A stretch of 64,000 nucleotides of DNA from positions 248,001 to 312,000 of the forward strand of contig JABYQQ010000002.1 in assembly GCA_022605405.1 (NCBI GenBank), read 5' to 3'. The notes under the pieces were generated by a model. The model ran no database searches. It was not told the origin of the DNA and worked only from the letters and a program-made list of their open reading frames with translations. The number at the start of each line of letters is the position of its first letter. Positions within the stretch are counted from its first letter, which is position 1. The position numbers and the translations under genes are program-made. Source of the stretch: Earliella scabrosa (taxonomy: Eukaryota; Basidiomycota; Agaricomycetes; Polyporales; Polyporaceae). Positions 1 to 10,848 of this stretch are shown piece after piece.

Positions 1-216
1 ACGATCGTCGACAGCGAGGTCCGGGAGGACGAGTTCACGGCGATCGCGGAGGTCGCGCTGAACGACATGTTCGGGTACTCGAGCCACCTGCGGGGCATCA
101 CGCAGGGCAAGGGCGAGTTCAGCATGGAGTACAAGACGCACCAGCCTGTGCTGCCCCAGGTGCAGGCCGAGCTCGAGGCGGCGTACAAGAAGACGCTTGG
201 GCAGACCAAAAAGTAG
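1..216 (+). CDS. Mitochondrial elongation factor G, C-terminal end (partial)
   Basis: The reading frame is open from base 1 to a TAG at 214-216 and gives 71 residues; the rest of the gene lies left of the window. The segment with the motif [15 protein letters not shown] is the hallmark of domain V of EF-G/EF-2 translational GTPases, which move the ribosome along mRNA. The intact N-terminus is not visible here, but a relic at 2558-2865 carries an EF-G N-terminus with a short Ala-rich, Lys-poor leader before the G domain. This is why I favour the mitochondrial (Mef1-like) member over cytosolic EF-2. The stop is followed directly by an AT-richer spacer. Confidence 0.85.
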   Translation, partial: TIVDSEVREDEFTAIAEVALNDMFGYSSHLRGITQGKGEFSMEYKTHQPVLPQVQAELEAAYKKTLGQTKK

Positions 217-565
217 ACGTAATGGACGTGACTTATATTGCATAGACGTGCTCTGCACATTGCTACTCACCGCTCATCGCTCATCGCATGCTCGCTCGCT
301 CACATTACGATTACTCAATGTATAATTCACGTAGCACTAGTACCTAGACGCGAGTCCTCACCTCGTTACCGCGATGCACTGGAAAATGAATCATTCATCT
401 GCCGTGGCTGTCTCCTATGCGCCTAGTGATGTGTGTAGCACCCGCGGGAAGTATGCGTTGGAACTTGGACTGACCAGAGGAGGAGGAGGAGCGTGTTGGG
501 CGCATAGGGTGCGTCGGCTATTCCCGAAATGTCAGGTAAACGCCGCTCTGTCAAGAACGACCACC
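217..565. other. Intergenic, no gene seen
   Basis: This spacer holds the 3' flank of the EF-G gene and the 5' flank of the first HNH-like gene. An in-frame reading extends upstream of the chosen ATG at 566 as far as base 374. It shows no similarity to the tandem copy upstream of about 545, so I treat it as non-coding. Confidence 0.5.
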
Positions 566-2084
566 ATGAACGTCAATCCATTCAAACAGCCCCCGCCTAG
601 CCGCCTTCATGGCCAAGTTGCCATCCTTCATCCCCACTACCGCGAATGTATACTTTGCTTCCCTGCCTATGATGATATCCCCGGCGAGTCGGCCGGTGGA
701 GTGTACCACCGACTTGTTCAAGACGCGTGTTACGTCGTCGCCAACAATGCACACGGCTTCCTCACACTCGATCGCGAAGGCAAAGCTCGTGTTTCCGACA
801 GGCTCTTCCTGAAGCCAGGAATGTATTTCTACCATCTCCACTCGGGACTCGTCGACTACCCGGTTGTCGCCCACTTTGCCGCCTGGACCCCTGAGCCGGT
901 CCCAACCCACTGGACGCGCCATAGGACCGAGCACGAGAGGATGGAGATCGTATCCTGTTATGCAACAACCGAGACAGGAATGTCGGATGGAGTGAAGGCC
1001 CAGGATGGGGCTTGTATCGTTACAGGGTTTTCTCAGTGTGCGTTCTTATCTTCACTGTTGTTGTCGATAACCACCACCGCTAATGCTTGATGTGGCTGTC
1101 CGACAGCATGCGAGAACGCTCGCCTCGTTCCTTTGGACCAACGCGAGTGGTTCAGTGCGAACTTTATGAGCCGACACAGCCTCAACACAGGAGCGGGCAT
1201 CAACGACGTCGGAAATGGCGTCACATTGCGCAGCGACGTGCATGCTTGCCTTGACCGAGGTGGCTTCGTCTTCTATCCTACCGAGCGCGGAGGATTTGCG
1301 GGCTACATTGTGAACATTGAGGAATGGAACTATGTGGAGGTGCTCCACCGACGCGAGGTTAACATGCATGACCGCGTGGTCGGGGAATTCCTCTACGCGC
1401 GGTTTGCGTACAACATCATCCAGCAGCTTCCGTCGTTCTGGAGGTCTCTTGATTCTGTTCCCATTCCGCAGGCGATATTGGATGCTCGAAAGCGTCGATT
1501 GCAAGCGGAGAAACAGAAGAACGACGAGGACTCAGTTGACTCTGAGTATGAGCACGAGTGTGAGGATGGTGCGTCCTTTCCGACCTGAATATGTGCCGTG
1601 TTCATTCGTCAATATACCATCCGTTGCCATCGTCTGAGTACGTTACAGGGCCTTGTGCAACATGTCTTACTGATACCTGGATGTCCTGCAGATGTGGCCC
1701 AGTCTCCACGACACACCGAGGCATCGTCGTCAATGCAGCCACTCGTATGTGACGATAGGCGTTGGCAGGAAGCGCTCGTCACAACTTTTCCAATAATCCA
1801 GGAGCGTACGTCCCCATCTCCTTGCAGGGCATCTAAACATCTGCTCGGGCTCATTCCTTTGGACAGTGCCAGAAGTCGAACACCCTCCTGACATCCGTAC
1901 CGGCGCCCACATGGAGACCCCCCACATGCTGCGGCTCATGGAAGAGTACATCGAGAAGAACCCTCAGGTGCGGCAGGTGACTGGTCGGACGGCGCCCGAG
2001 CGCAATGCAGCACGCTGGGAGGAGAGTGTCGACGACGACGAAATCAAGCAGCATCAGTACAAGGAGAGGGACGTTGAAGGTTGA
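566..2084 (+). CDS. HNH-nuclease-like protein, tandem copy A
   Basis: Four exons (566-1037, 1107-1568, 1692-1805, 1867-2084) join in frame to a 421-residue protein. The middle has the layout of the HNH-type domain common in Agaricomycetes: a DGACIVTG strand, an ENA-x-LVPLD segment, then [15 protein letters not shown]. In copy A the residue expected to be the first His of the motif is Arg (ENARLVPLD), whereas copy B keeps His (ENAHLVPLD). The Asn and last His are present in both. The start at 566 is chosen because both copies share sequence from about 20 bases before this ATG. The C-terminal exon is acidic and charged ([10 protein letters not shown]). A role in DNA cleavage is inferred from the family; loss of the His suggests copy A may be inactive as a nuclease. 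Confidence 0.68.
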
Positions 2085-2289
2085 CACCGCCCGGTCCTTG
2101 AGCCTGTGTACTTTACTAAGCGTTCGATTCGCCCTGTGTTGTGTGTGATGATGCACGACTTCAACTTGGTCGCTACTAGCAGCCACCACCGTCTATTTAT
2201 CCATCTGCATGTGTACTAGCCCCATCGACGTGAGCTCGAAGACAGAAGGAGCGTCATCGTTGCATCGTCCAACACACTGAGGATCAGAG

Positions 2290-2865
2290 TGCGCGAAAAG
2301 GGCAGTAGTGAACTTTACACGTATACCCCTTGTAGCAGTCCTTGCCCAACCCCTCACGGATCCGCGTCAGCTCCTCCTGCGTGGCACAATCAGCAGCCGG
2401 ACATGAGAACGCGCGGATCCAACCAGGTCCACTCACAGTCACAGAACGTAGCCGCGAGGCTCTGAATGGTGATACCCATCTCCCTATGCTGTCCATCTTT
2501 GCGCCCACATTATCGCGACCGCGAATCTTTGAGCGCGAAACGGCGTACACAGGTCATTCAATGAGCATGTATGCGTGTGTGCAACCAACGCACCTCGTGG
2601 ATCTCGCGAATACGTCCAGTGTAGCACAATATCCGTTCCGTGAGCGTGGTCTTCCCCGAGTCGATATGCGCCGATACTCCGATGTTCCGTTGGAACCTGA
2701 GCCTCCTCAGGTCTTCATCCGTGAGGTCGTAGATCGGGTATTCCTTCGCCACGACTTCTTCTGAGGGCTTCAGAGCGGCCGCCGCAGCAGTAGCAGACTG
2801 GCAGTTGTAGGCGGCAAGGGTTGAGCATAGAGTCAGCAAGCGCGCATGGTTCAACACTTGACTAG
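2290..2865 (-). pseudogene. Chimeric relic: EF-G 5' end joined to a zinc-finger gene 3' end
   Basis: Read on the minus strand, about 2865-2589 encodes an Ala-rich leader, then [20 protein letters not shown], the P-loop (G1) start of an EF-G. An apparent intron follows, then IRGRDNVGAKMDS, also EF-G. After a short deletion and frame change the bases still spell GITIQS-LAATFCD in another frame. The sequence then passes directly into EELTRIREGLGKD, nearly the same as the last exon (EELTRIREALGEY) of the CCCH gene that ends at 27218. No complete frame survives. The intron remains, so this arose from DNA duplication and not from mRNA. The 5' end of HNH copy B abuts it at about 2865. Confidence 0.75.
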
Positions 2866-2873
2866 CGACCACG

Positions 2874-4440
2874 ATGAACGTCATTTCATTCAAAGAGCCC
2901 CAGGTCGACCGCTTTCGTGGCCATGTCATGATCTTTCACCCCCACTACCGCGGTTTGTTACTCTCCTTCCCTGCCTATGATGATATCCCCGGCGAGTCGT
3001 CCCGCGGGGTGTACCGCCGACTTGTTCAAGACGCGTGTTACGTCGTCGCCCACAATGCACCCGGCTTCCTCACACTCGATCGCGAAGGCAAAACTCGTGC
3101 TTCCGACAGTCCCTTCCTGAGATCAGGAAGGTATCACTACCATCTCGACTCGGGACTCGTCGACTACCCGGTTGTCGCCGACTTTGCCGCCTGGACCCCT
3201 GAGCCAGTCCCAACCCACTGGACGCGCAATAGGACCGAGGAGGAGAGGACGGAGATCGCAGATACCTGTTCAAGATCGGAGACAGGAATGTCTGATGGAG
3301 TGAAGGGCCAGGATGGGGCTTGTATCGTCACAGGGTTTGCCCAATGTGCGTTCTCACCTTCGCTGTTCATGTCGATAACCACCACCGCTAATGCTTGATG
3401 TGGCTGTCCAACAGCATGCGAGAACGCTCACCTCGTTCCTCTGGACCAATGCGACTGGTTCACATTCAACGCGATGAACCCATACAGCCTCAACCCCATA
3501 GTGGGTATCAACGACGTTGGAAATGGCGTCACATTGCGCAGCGACGTGCATGCTTGCCTTGACCGTGGTGGCTTCGTCTTCTATCCTACCGAGCACGGAG
3601 GGTATGTGGGATACATGCTGAGCCTTGTTGAATGGAACTATGTAGAGGTGCTCCACCGACACGAGGTTAACGTTCATGACCGCGTAGCCGGGGAATTCCT
3701 CTACGCGCGATTTGCGTATAACGTCATCCAGCAGCTTCCGTCGTCCTGGAGGTCTCCTGAACGCTCTGTTCCCATTCCGCAGGCCATTTTGGATGCTCGA
3801 AAGCGTCGATTGCAAGCGGAGAGACAGAAGAACGACGAGGAGTCGGTTGACTCTGAGCTGGAGACCGATTATGAACACGGGTGTGAGGATGGTGCGTGCT
3901 TTCCCTATCACGTAGTACTCAGACGATGGCAACAGATGATGTGTTCACGAGTGAAAATGTCGTACAACCTGGCGATGACGGTGCATACTCAGGGCTTGTG
4001 CAACATGTCATACTGATTCATGCATGTCGTGCAGATGTGGCCCAGTCGCCACGACACACCGAGCGACTCGTATATCAAGACGAGCGCTGGAGGGAAGCGC
4101 TCCTCGCGGCGCGACCAATATTCAAGGAGCGTACGTCCCCATCTCCTTGCAGGACACGTAAAAATCTTCGAGCTCATTCCTTTGGACAGTGCCAGAAGTC
4201 GAACACCCCCCTGACATCCGCACCGGCGCTCACATGGAGACCCCTCACATGCTGCGGCTCATGGAAGAGTACATTGAGAAGAACCCTCAGGTGCGGGAGG
4301 TATCTGGTCGAACGGCGCCCGATCACGATGCAGCCCGCTGGGAGGACAGTGTGGACGACGACGAAATCGAGCAGTCTCAGTACAAGGAGAGGGATGAGGC
4401 TGACGAGCGGCAAACAGTCTTGCCGGGCGGCGCCATTTAA
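2874..4440 (+). CDS. HNH-nuclease-like protein, tandem copy B
   Basis: Exons 2874-3345, 3415-3891, 4035-4130 and 4190-4440 join to 431 residues with the same intron positions and phases as copy A. The HNH-type core is complete here: ENAHLVPLD carries the first His, INDVGNG the Asn, LRSDVH the last His. Identity to copy A is high through the coding region and continues into the 3' flank (to about 4575, matching about 2215), so the repeat unit is about 1.65 kb. The C-terminus is 10-20 residues longer than in copy A because of a later stop. Its upstream sequence is the EF-G relic, so its promoter must differ from that of copy A. DNA nuclease activity is inferred from the motif only. Confidence 0.7.
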
Positions 4441-4629
4441 GGCGATACGACGCCTCCCCGGTCCTAGAGCCTGTGTACTGTAAGCGTTCGATTCGCCCTG
4501 TGTTGTGTGTGATGATGCATGACTTGGTCGGTACTAGCAGCCACCACCGTCTACTTAGGCATGTGCGTGTGTAGCCCTCCGGTGCCGCCGCCTTCTCGTA
4601 TTTTGGAAGAGAAGATTCGGACAAGGGAT
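4441..4629. other. Duplicated 3' flank of HNH copy B
   Basis: Bases about 4465-4575 match 2095-2215 behind copy A, including the runs GTTCGATTCGCCCTGTG and AGCAGCCACCACCGTCTA. The two tandem units therefore include the 3' untranslated region. No gene is seen. Confidence 0.7.
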
Positions 4630-5545
4630 CAAGCGGTCTCGATTGTTACAAATGAGCAGAACAGGCTTCTTGCCGCGGAGTCTGGCCTGGCATTCAGACT
4701 CTCCACCAGTTACGTTACGTAACAGTACTCTGTGCGACAGAGGGCTCGTCGACACCGGAAGTCTTCAAGAAGGCCGGGGCACGTGTGCTCGAGTACTAGT
4801 GAGGTACGTGGACGAACACGGCTCGGAGGGGTAGAAGGAACTTTACCTTAGCCTTCAGCTCCGATTCACCATTCCTCCGGTACCCGGTGGCCCTCTACAG
4901 CAAATCGAAAAACATGCACAGTGAGTACTTGAGTTGGTACCCCAGCCCTAAAGTTACAGATCTCAACCTGCTCCTCGCCATCGACCGCACGAATCATAAT
5001 GTACGAACAGAACTTGCGATCGATGACACTGTCCGGGACCGAATGGACGCCACCGTGCCAGACGACGACTGGCTGGGCTACGAGGAAACTGCGCTCGAGA
5101 TCGAGTACGCCGAAGACTATGCGCACGCGGGGAATCGGACGCCGTGCCAGCTGTACGACCACGACGACTACGGACGCGGCCCGCTGCCACTTCGAGCACG
5201 CCCCTGACTCGAAGAGCGTCCGACACGACTCCTGTGCGTCCCCCTCCTCTTTCTGTTCCCACTGCGCTTGAGACTCATGCCTAGGGTATGCACATTGCAG
5301 GGGCGAGCCACTGCCGCCATGGCGACCGTTGCGTATATGCGCACGACAAGACGTATCTCCCTGTCCTTGGCCGGTGGACGGACTCCGCCCGGCTAGCCCG
5401 GCTGCGCAGAGAGCGAAAGGCCGCGCCCCCGGACCTGCCTGCTCGTCCCGCACAGGCGGAACACACCCTCACCGAGGCGCTGTAGCCGACGCCGTGGCAA
5501 AAAGATCTGTGGGCCATGGCGGACGGGTTCCATATCATTGCTGGC
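4630..5545 (+). pseudogene. Truncated copy of the TPR/CCCH zinc-finger gene at 24.2-27.2 kb
   Basis: Three blocks match the parent in the same order: 4652-4685 with 26242-26275 (end of the TPR exon), 4955-5260 with 26325-26640 (IDRTNHN, RDRMDA, EDYAHAGN), and 5285-5530 with 26675-26950 (RCVYAHDKTYLP). The first finger has lost its second Cys (TGC to TAC) and then shifts frame. A stop interrupts the region corresponding to AEALKPTPW in the parent. About 270 unmatched bases sit where the parent has a 59-nt intron, and the next intron is still recognisable. It is a decayed segmental copy made from DNA. Confidence 0.8.
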
Positions 5546-5735
5546 CCCATGACCTGCGATGCACAGAGTGTAGTAAGTGTTGAAACATTCCATGACGCCT
5601 AACTACGCAGCTAACATCCTCGAACGTTCGCAAGCCCTCACAATCGGGAAACAGATGCAGTAGAATTGGATTTCCTTACACCCTCAAGCAACTCGGTAGG
5701 GTCCAATGGAGAAGCAGGCATAAATTCCCAACATG

Positions 5736-6493
5736 TTAGAACTTCACTGCTAGCACCTCCAGCTTGACAACATCCGGCGCACTCTGCAACAGTCTCTCCA
5801 CGTTTGCGAACAACGCCTCTGCCACCTTCCCCTTCAAATGCGTATCCAGACCTGCTTGGGTGGCGAAGAAGTCGATGATCCCGAATACAAGAGTTCCCGG
5901 GAACTCGATAGCGTACCACACGGGTGTCTCAGGTTCCGCTTCGACCAGAGGAAGCGCACCCTACAATGCAGCTCGAATTGGTGCTCCGATGAGACTAGAA
6001 GGCTCATGCTCACCTTGAGGAACTCCCGAACGGTCTCCACCTGGTCCGGCTTCGCCTTGATCAAGACGCGCAACCCGCATGACAGCCCCTTCTTCACATC
6101 AGCCTGAGATCCCACCGACTGCAGCTTGCTCGCCAAGATGTCGAACGCGCCCGCTGGAATGTCTGGTCCGCGAGCGAGGAGCTTGTCGCTGTTCGCAATC
6201 AAGGCTTCAGCCACCTTGCCGTTGATGTGAGCCTGTCGACCGCTCTCCGCCGCGAAGGAGTCGATGATGGCGTACACCGGCGTCGGGGTGTCGTACTTCA
6301 CCGCATACCACTGCAGCGTCTCCGGCTCTTGGTCGCCAGCCAAGAGACTGTAGCCGGTAAGGAGGAACTCCCGCAGCGCGGTGCTCTGGTCAGGCTTCGC
6401 TTCGAGTGGCACCAGCTGCCCGATCTTAGCTAGAGAACGGTGAGCGGACAAGTCCACCTCATGGTGTAGGAACGACGTACGCTGAGTAGACAT
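5736..6493 (-). CDS. Double ABM-domain protein (antibiotic biosynthesis monooxygenase-like)
   Basis: Exon 1 (6493-6014) and exon 2 (5960-5736), separated by a 53-nt intron, give 234 residues. The protein is an internal repeat of two about 100-residue ferredoxin-fold-like units. Each begins with a strand followed by KPDQ, contains ETxxWYA, then a D-SFAAESGRQAHINGKV or D-FFATQAGLDTHLKGKV segment, and ends with a helix ending in LL. The order (KPDQ...W-Y/F...DAFA-E.GR..H..G..A) is the ABM family pattern. Members include small cofactor-free monooxygenases and stress proteins; the substrate here is unknown. The exon 2 stop is TAA at 5738-5736. Confidence 0.75.
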
Positions 6494-6868
6494 CGCTTGA
6501 ATTGTTAGGTCGATAGAGCACTACTAGGCACGTTCTGCGAGCATACATATATGTAGGGCGTGTCCGCGTCTAGACGCACTCCTCGTGGCTGAAGCCCCAA
6601 GCCTCGACCGCACTGGTCATACCAAACCTTGTCCCAGATCAGTCTCATGGGACGCCTCAGCTGGTGTTGCGGCTGTCATCTTCCGACCAAGAAAGGGCAT
6701 CTCTCAATCAGCTTTGACCTCGAGCCTACCCTGCCGGTGAAAGGCGATTAACTCCTCACACACGGTCGTGGCAATGGACCACAAAATTCGCATCCCACTC
6801 CGCCTTCTCTTGACTCAGACAGCACCTCAACCTTACTCAGCTTCCCTCGCGCCACCCTGGCGACAAAG
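6494..6868. other. Divergent intergenic region
   Basis: This 375-bp spacer separates the divergently transcribed ABM gene and LRR-like gene and should hold both promoters. No gene is seen. Confidence 0.5.
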
Positions 6869-8068
6869 ATGCACGCTCTCGGCCACCCCAAGCATCACCA
6901 GCCCGTTGCTGTCGCTGAGCCAGCAGATGACACCCTGATTCTCACCGTAGGCGTCCCAAGAGGCGACAATGAGAAACAGATTATCACCCTGGGAGACGTC
7001 TCACTTGAACACCTCCCACACTTCGAGTCCTTCGCATCCGCGATAGCAGCTGCTGGTGTCCGCCACAAGCCGGTCGTGGTACGCTACCTCCCTGGCGCGC
7101 CGACGCTTGACGTCTCGCACGTCGAATGCAGGCTAAGCGGCATTGCCCAATTCCCGCTCCTCCAAACCCTCCTCGACTTCACCTTCTTGACTAGCCTGCT
7201 GCTGGAGCTCCCCTTCTTCGGCCCGGACGCGCTCCCGCCGCTCACATTGCCATCCCTGACCGCCCTCAGTCTTCGAGGAGAGCTCCCATGCGCGTACCAG
7301 TTCATCGCCGCGTTGTACGCGCCAGCCCTGGGCAAGCTGAGCATCTCCTTCCACCGGAACCAGTGGGACAAGCTCGACGCGCTCGCCGACCCCCTCCGCG
7401 ACGAAGCCTACTCCCTTTGTCTCTTCCCCCAGTCGTTCCCCGCCCTGCGCACGGTGACGCTGGCGGAAGAAGAGCCCCACCCGCGCTGGTCGGACGTCTC
7501 GCTCGGGTGTGCGCTCCGCCCGCTGCTGCACCTCCCGACGCTCGAGGACGTCGAGGTGCGGCTCGACGCGTCCCCACTCTGGGTGAGCGACGAGGACGTC
7601 GCGCACCTCGCCGCGTCCTGGCCGTGGTTGCGCAGACTCGTGCTCACGTGCAGGGTCGCTGCGAACCGCTGCCCGTCGCTCGGCGCGCTTCTGCACCTCG
7701 AGGCGCATGGCCGGGAACTCGTCGAGCTCGTGCTTCCGAAGCTGAGGCTGGACTGCGACCTGGCGGACTTCATGCCCCTCGTTCCCGATGACGGAGCTGT
7801 TCAGGGGACGCCGAGCGGGCTCGTTGGCACGGTTGGTGCTCCACAAGAACACCCGCTGAGGACGCTTCGGGTGGCGTGCCAGACGAGCGGGACGGTGTCG
7901 AAGGAGCATTGTGTCGCACTGGGGCAGCGTCTCGCCGCGCTGTTCCCGAATCTCGAGACAGATACGCAGTTCTTGTCGGCGGCGAGTGCCGAGCTGTATA
8001 CGAGCGATTGGTATTCGATTTGGATGGGGGTCCAGAGCGCGAAGGCCGTCGGTGCGCCGCTTGCGTGA
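6869..8068 (+). CDS. LRR-like protein without a visible F-box
   Basis: This single-exon gene of 399 residues is unusual here, where nearly every gene has introns. From about residue 70 it shows irregular leucine-rich repeats of the type found in agaricomycete F-box proteins, for example PSLTALSLRGELP, PALRTVTLAEEEP and WPWLRRLVLTCR. The N-terminal 60 residues lack a recognisable F-box. It may be a truncated F-box/LRR protein or a stand-alone LRR domain. The ATG at 6869 is the first in frame. Binding partners are unknown. Confidence 0.6.
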   Translation: MHALGHPKHHQPVAVAEPADDTLILTVGVPRGDNEKQIITLGDVSLEHLPHFESFASAIAAAGVRHKPVVVRYLPGAPTLDVSHVECRLSGIAQFPLLQTLLDFTFLTSLLLELPFFGPDALPPLTLPSLTALSLRGELPCAYQFIAALYAPALGKLSISFHRNQWDKLDALADPLRDEAYSLCLFPQSFPALRTVTLAEEEPHPRWSDVSLGCALRPLLHLPTLEDVEVRLDASPLWVSDEDVAHLAASWPWLRRLVLTCRVAANRCPSLGALLHLEAHGRELVELVLPKLRLDCDLADFMPLVPDDGAVQGTPSGLVGTVGAPQEHPLRTLRVACQTSGTVSKEHCVALGQRLAALFPNLETDTQFLSAASAELYTSDWYSIWMGVQSAKAVGAPLA

Positions 8069-8394
8069 GTAGCTTGTTCAATCGTGAATACACACTCCGG
8101 TGCTGACATCTTGCGTAGGAAGTCGCTCCTGTAGTTGACCTGGGGGTGAATGAGGTTGGACGAATGGCGTACCTATGTATGTGCGATGCAAGTCGGCTTG
8201 TACTCGTCGAGGGAGTGACGTAAACGGCGCGGGATTGGAGGTGGACATGCTTGAGTTGAGCCGGTAGATCATGAGATATGTGCGATCAAATGTTATGCGA
8301 CAAGAGTACAACAATGTAAGACAATACCGTCCGTGACGCGTGAAATTGCGGGTGGAGACCAGTCCGAAGCTCCCAGCTACTGCTGCAGCTGCAG
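8069..8394. other. Convergent intergenic region
   Basis: The spacer lies between the 3' ends of the LRR-like gene and MAD1. No gene or repeat was recognised. Confidence 0.5.
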
Positions 8395-10848
8395 CTAGCG
8401 CGACTTCTCCATCTTGTTCCGCTCGTAGCAGTCAAGCGTGACGCTTGCGAGGAACCCAGGGATGCACTGCTCCTGCTCGACCCAGTAGCGCATCATCTGC
8501 GGGAGCTCCTCCGGCCCGCCCTCGCCCTGCGCGATGAGCTGCATCTTCATGTTCTCGCCCTGCCCGTTCGGCTGGAACACGAACGCGGCGTTCAGGTCAA
8601 ACTGCGACGTGACGCGCACCTGGCCGTTCGGGTAGAACGCGAGCTTCACGCCGAGGATCGACGCGATCGCCTCCCGGAACTCGGCGCTCTTGGCGGTGAA
8701 CACCTGTGAGGCAGCGCACGAACCGCCAGTGTGGGGGATATCTACGGGGAGGAACGACGAACATACCTGCTGCAGCCGCAAGAGCCGCTTCTCCTTCTGC
8801 TTGAGCTCGTCCTCGAGCTTGACCTTCTCCTCATGCACTGCCTCCCAGCTCGCGCGGGGGACCAGCTCCTCCATATTGGGGTCCTGGCCAGGGCCTCGGA
8901 CACCGCTCTCCTCGAGGTCTTTGAGACGCTTCAGAAGAGCTTCGTTCTCGCTCTTGAGACGGTCCATGGCGGCCTTGCTCAAGTCCTCCCATTGCTGAGC
9001 AGGGTTGTCTTTCAAGCATAGGACGCGGGTACCAGGCGGGAGATGTCGGCCGGCCCCGATCTCACCGCGCAGTTCGAACAGAGTCTGTTCAAGCTCTTCG
9101 ATCTGCTCGAGGTGCTTTCCAGTCTCCTTCTCTGCCTGCTGGAGCGCTGTGTTCACGTCATGAGTATACGCCGAGGGACATCAATCATGACACACCCACG
9201 CACCTTTCACTGCTTCTTCTTTGGCAGCGCGCTCCTTCTCGACCTCGGCGAGCAGCGTCTTCTTTGCTTCTGGATCTTCGGTAATGACAGGATGGGCGCG
9301 CGCCTCCTTGAGCTCCGTCTCTAACTTGGAGACAGTAGCTTTGTAGTCCTTGACTAGAGCCTCGAGCTGTTGCAAAGGCTTGAGGGTGTCGTCCTCGGAC
9401 TTGACCTCCCCGTGAGCAGCCTCCTCGGCACTGAAACTCGCCTGGGGACGAATGAGCAGACAGCACAATGCCCGAGCAGGGTGATTAAGCGTACCACCAT
9501 GGCCTTCAAGAAATTGACTTCGCGTTCAGCCAGAGGGACCTTGTGCTCGCTCCGCGTCGCCCGGTCCTTGAGGGCACGAACTTTGGCATGGAGCTCCTTC
9601 AGAGTCTCCTGCGTCTCTGCCTCACGATCTTGTAGTGCAGACAGTTCTTGCTCGCGATGTCGGAGCAGTGCGACGTTCGAACCATGCTCCTCCATCAATT
9701 GCGCGTGTGCCAACCGGAGACTCGAGAGACTCTGAGTGACAGACACGGGTGTCTTGGATGGGGTCGCTGGCTCAGCTGTCGAAGAGGCCCTACGACATCA
9801 TGATAAAGGAGATGTCAAGTCGTGGAACAATGTAGTCACTCACCATTCTTCCCGCTCCTTTCTCGCAGCGTCTAGCTCTGCCTCGAGCCTGACAACCTTC
9901 TCTCGCAGCTCCTCTGTTACGCGGAGCTTCTTCTCCAGGTCGCGTTTCTGCTCCTTCAGCACCTCCACGCTTGTCTGCTTCTCGCGCAGAACGTTGAGTT
10001 CCGCGGTCATCTTCGCGTTTGCGCTCTCGAGCTGGCGCATATACTTGGCTTGTCGATGCAGCTCCTCCCGTACGACGTTCCAATCCTCGTCCTGGCCGTT
10101 GTTGAGAGTGAAGCTCTCCTGTGCGGCGCTGAGTTCGTCGAATTGCGCTTGCAGCTCATCGAATGCGCGTGCGCGCTCTTCAGCTAGGTTCTTGAATTCC
10201 GCGAGTTCGATCTCGAGAAGGGAGACTTGACGAGTCAGGGTAGTAATCTGCGATTTCTGGGCGGCGATGGTCTGAGTGGTGCTCCGGGACAGTGATGAGT
10301 GCTCCTCCTGTAGGTCGACGTGTTGCTCTCGCAGTGACATGAGCGAGCTACGGAGGGACCGGAGTTCATGCTCGGCTTTCCTCTGGTCTCTGGTGAGCGG
10401 CACCAAGTAAGAAATTCGGGAGGGACACACCTTCTCCTCCGCGTACTCTGCGCGTTCACGTTCCTTCTCCTCCTTCTCCTCCTGCTCTCGCTCCGCCAGC
10501 CACCTTCTGTCCCCTTCCAGCCGCTCGACAAGGAGCTCTTTCTCCCTGAGCTTGGTCTCGAGTTCGAGCTTCGCGGTCTGCGCAGCCGCCAATTGTCTCT
10601 CTAGGGATGCATGGGCCATATGAGAGGAGAAGGCTTGCGTGCGCTGCTGCCGCTTCGCCGTCGAGAGCTGTGGGTCTACCCACACACTCAGGATGAGCGT
10701 GGCTAGGCGTGTGCCGGTCATGCTGCCACTCACCTTTCTCGAGTTCGGCAGCAAGGGAGTCGCGCTTTATCGCGCTGCTTCGTGGGATGGAGGACATGAG
10801 ACGGCGAGAAGAGTTGAGCGGAGTCGTGAACTTGTCGCCATTGCTCAT
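8395..10848 (-). CDS. MAD1: Spindle assembly checkpoint protein Mad1
   Basis: A gene of about seven exons encoding a protein that is almost entirely coiled coil for its first 550 or so residues (Glu, Leu, Lys and Arg heptads), followed by the globular Mad1 C-terminal domain. That domain reads KSAEFREAIASILG, then LNAAFVFQP, and ends with QCIPGFLASVTLDCYERNK, as in Mad1 from yeast and animals. Mad1 recruits Mad2 to unattached kinetochores and so delays anaphase. The ATG at 10848-10846 begins MSNGDKFTTPLNSSRR, after which the first of several short introns follows. It shares a 184-bp divergent promoter with the DUF262 gene at 11033. Confidence 0.88.

Noticed and set aside
374..565. N-terminal extension of HNH copy A in frame to base 374
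   Set aside because: Not shared with copy B; a good ATG with matching context lies at 566 in both copies.
3896..4034. Extra coding exon in HNH copy B ([14 protein letters not shown] frame)
   Set aside because: Splicing 3891 to 4035 gives the same phase and product as copy A, and the segment has no counterpart in copy A.
7288..7791. Long overlapping ORFs on both strands within the LRR-like gene
   Set aside because: Arg/Pro/Ala-rich shadows caused by high GC in the third codon position of the real frame.
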